Assembly (NCBI GenBank): GCA_903889785.1
Contig: CAISYT010000110.1
Coordinates: forward strand, 1-7,514
Direction of reading: 5' to 3'
DNA from: an uncultured Caulobacterales bacterium
Lineage (GTDB): Bacteria > Pseudomonadota > Alphaproteobacteria > Caulobacterales > Caulobacteraceae
DNA: 7,514 nucleotides
Each line of letters starts with the position of its first letter. The stretch's first letter is position 1. The notes under the pieces were generated by a model. The model was not told where the DNA came from and did no database searches. It saw nothing but the letters and a program-made list of their open reading frames with translations. Position numbers and translations under genes: made by a program. Positions 6,926-7,514 of this stretch are shown here, in pieces.

Positions 6926-7514
6926 TTAATGCCCTGTGAAGGGGCGAGCGTTGAAGGCCGCGACGTAGCCGTCTATGGCGGCCAGGTGCCGCGCCTGTTC
7001 CGAGGGGCTGAGGAATGAGCCGGTGAAGCTGGTCTTGGCCAGGTGGACCAGGTCGTCTTGGCTAAGGTCTAGGGCGCGCGCCACGGCGAGGTAGTTGTCT
7101 GCCAGGTAGCCACCAAAATAGGCAGGATCATCGGAATTGACGGTCGGCTTTAGCCCGTGTTCGAGCATCGTCTTCAACGGGTGTTTGGTCATGTCCGTCA
7201 CCACGCACAGCTTCAGGTTCGACAGCGGGCAGACGGTCAGGGTCATGCCTGCCGCGGCGAGGCGTTTGACCAAGCGGTCGTCTTCCAGCGCGCGATTGCC
7301 GTGGTCGATGCGGTCAACGTTTAGAACGTCGATCGCCTCCCAGACGTAGGCCGGCGGGCCCTCCTCGCCGGCATGGGCCACGCGCTTTAGGCCAGCGCGG
7401 GCGGCGGCCTTGAAAACCCGTGCGAACTTCGATGGGGGATGACCAAGCTCTGAGCTGTCTAGTCCAACCCCGGTGATGCGATCCAGATAAGGCTGCGCCT
7501 GCTCCAGCGTGGCA
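6926..7514 (-). CDS. Adenine deaminase (adenosine/adenine deaminase superfamily), C-terminal fragment
   Basis: The open frame enters from the right edge (first complete codon 7513-7511) and runs 195 codons to TAA at 6928-6926. About 140 N-terminal residues, including the expected zinc-binding HxH motif, lie outside. Visible motifs are GVGLDSSELGHPPSKF, AHAGEEGPP (catalytic Glu), RIDHG (active-site His), TVCPLSN and NSDDPAYFGG (zinc-binding/catalytic Asp). True adenosine deaminases usually carry a DLAGDE-like motif where this protein has GLDSSE. The GLDSSE...HPPSKF and DDPAYFGGY combination matches the proteobacterial and fungal adenine deaminases (adenine to hypoxanthine plus ammonia, purine salvage, cytosolic Zn enzyme). 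An adenosine substrate cannot be fully excluded without the N-terminus. A GTG at 7381 inside HAGEE is internal and not a start. No terminator is visible between its stop and the efflux promoter. Confidence 0.9.
   Translation of the reverse strand, partial: ATLEQAQPYLDRITGVGLDSSELGHPPSKFARVFKAAARAGLKRVAHAGEEGPPAYVWEAIDVLNVDRIDHGNRALEDDRLVKRLAAAGMTLTVCPLSNLKLCVVTDMTKHPLKTMLEHGLKPTVNSDDPAYFGGYLADNYLAVARALDLSQDDLVHLAKTSFTGSFLSPSEQARHLAAIDGYVAAFNARPFTGH

Noticed and set aside
6745..7018. Two short plus-strand open frames between the regulator promoter and the deaminase
   Set aside because: No recognisable protein, one overlaps the deaminase C-terminus, and no convincing ribosome binding site or promoter was seen. 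The 6783-6925 stretch appears to be plain intergenic sequence.

Overview
The window looks like chromosomal DNA from a GC-rich alphaproteobacterium, most likely of the Caulobacterales (Caulobacter, Asticcacaulis or Brevundimonas type). This is an inference. It rests on the EF-Tu C-terminus, the GC-rich third codon positions, the NodT-type outer membrane lipoprotein and the GGAGCGATCC-type terminator hairpins. There are no rRNA, tRNA, CRISPR, insertion-sequence or phage features in the window.

Layout: (1) positions 1-230 hold the last 75 codons of tuf (EF-Tu) on the + strand. (2) 231-484 is the convergent gap between tuf and the minus-strand operon. It holds two strong intrinsic terminators whose cores are near mirror images of each other. 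(3) 485-6682 is a compact four-gene minus-strand operon, transcribed in the order marR-type regulator, NodT-family outer membrane factor, periplasmic adaptor (membrane fusion) lipoprotein, RND inner-membrane permease. (4) 6683-6925 is the control region of that operon. It has a good sigma-70-like promoter whose -10 box lies inside a perfect 9+9 bp inverted repeat, a likely MarR-family operator. (5) 6926-7514 is the C-terminal 195 codons of a minus-strand deaminase of the adenosine/adenine deaminase superfamily, whose motifs fit adenine deaminase better than adenosine deaminase.

The three transport genes encode all parts of a tripartite efflux pump: proton-driven permease, adaptor and outer membrane channel. 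They overlap by 1-4 bp and so are probably translationally coupled. The MarR-type protein is the first gene behind the operator and probably represses its own operon until an exported compound or related signal releases it. The order OMF-adaptor-permease is the one familiar from heavy-metal (CzcCBA) pumps, but the permease carries the Asp-Asp pair of hydrophobe/amphiphile (drug-type, HAE-1) pumps, so drug-like or amphiphilic substrates are more likely than metals. The substrate cannot be read from the sequence.

I found no clearly undescribed system here. The most useful observations are the operator-promoter arrangement, the start-site correction it implies for the regulator, and the paired mirror-image terminators.
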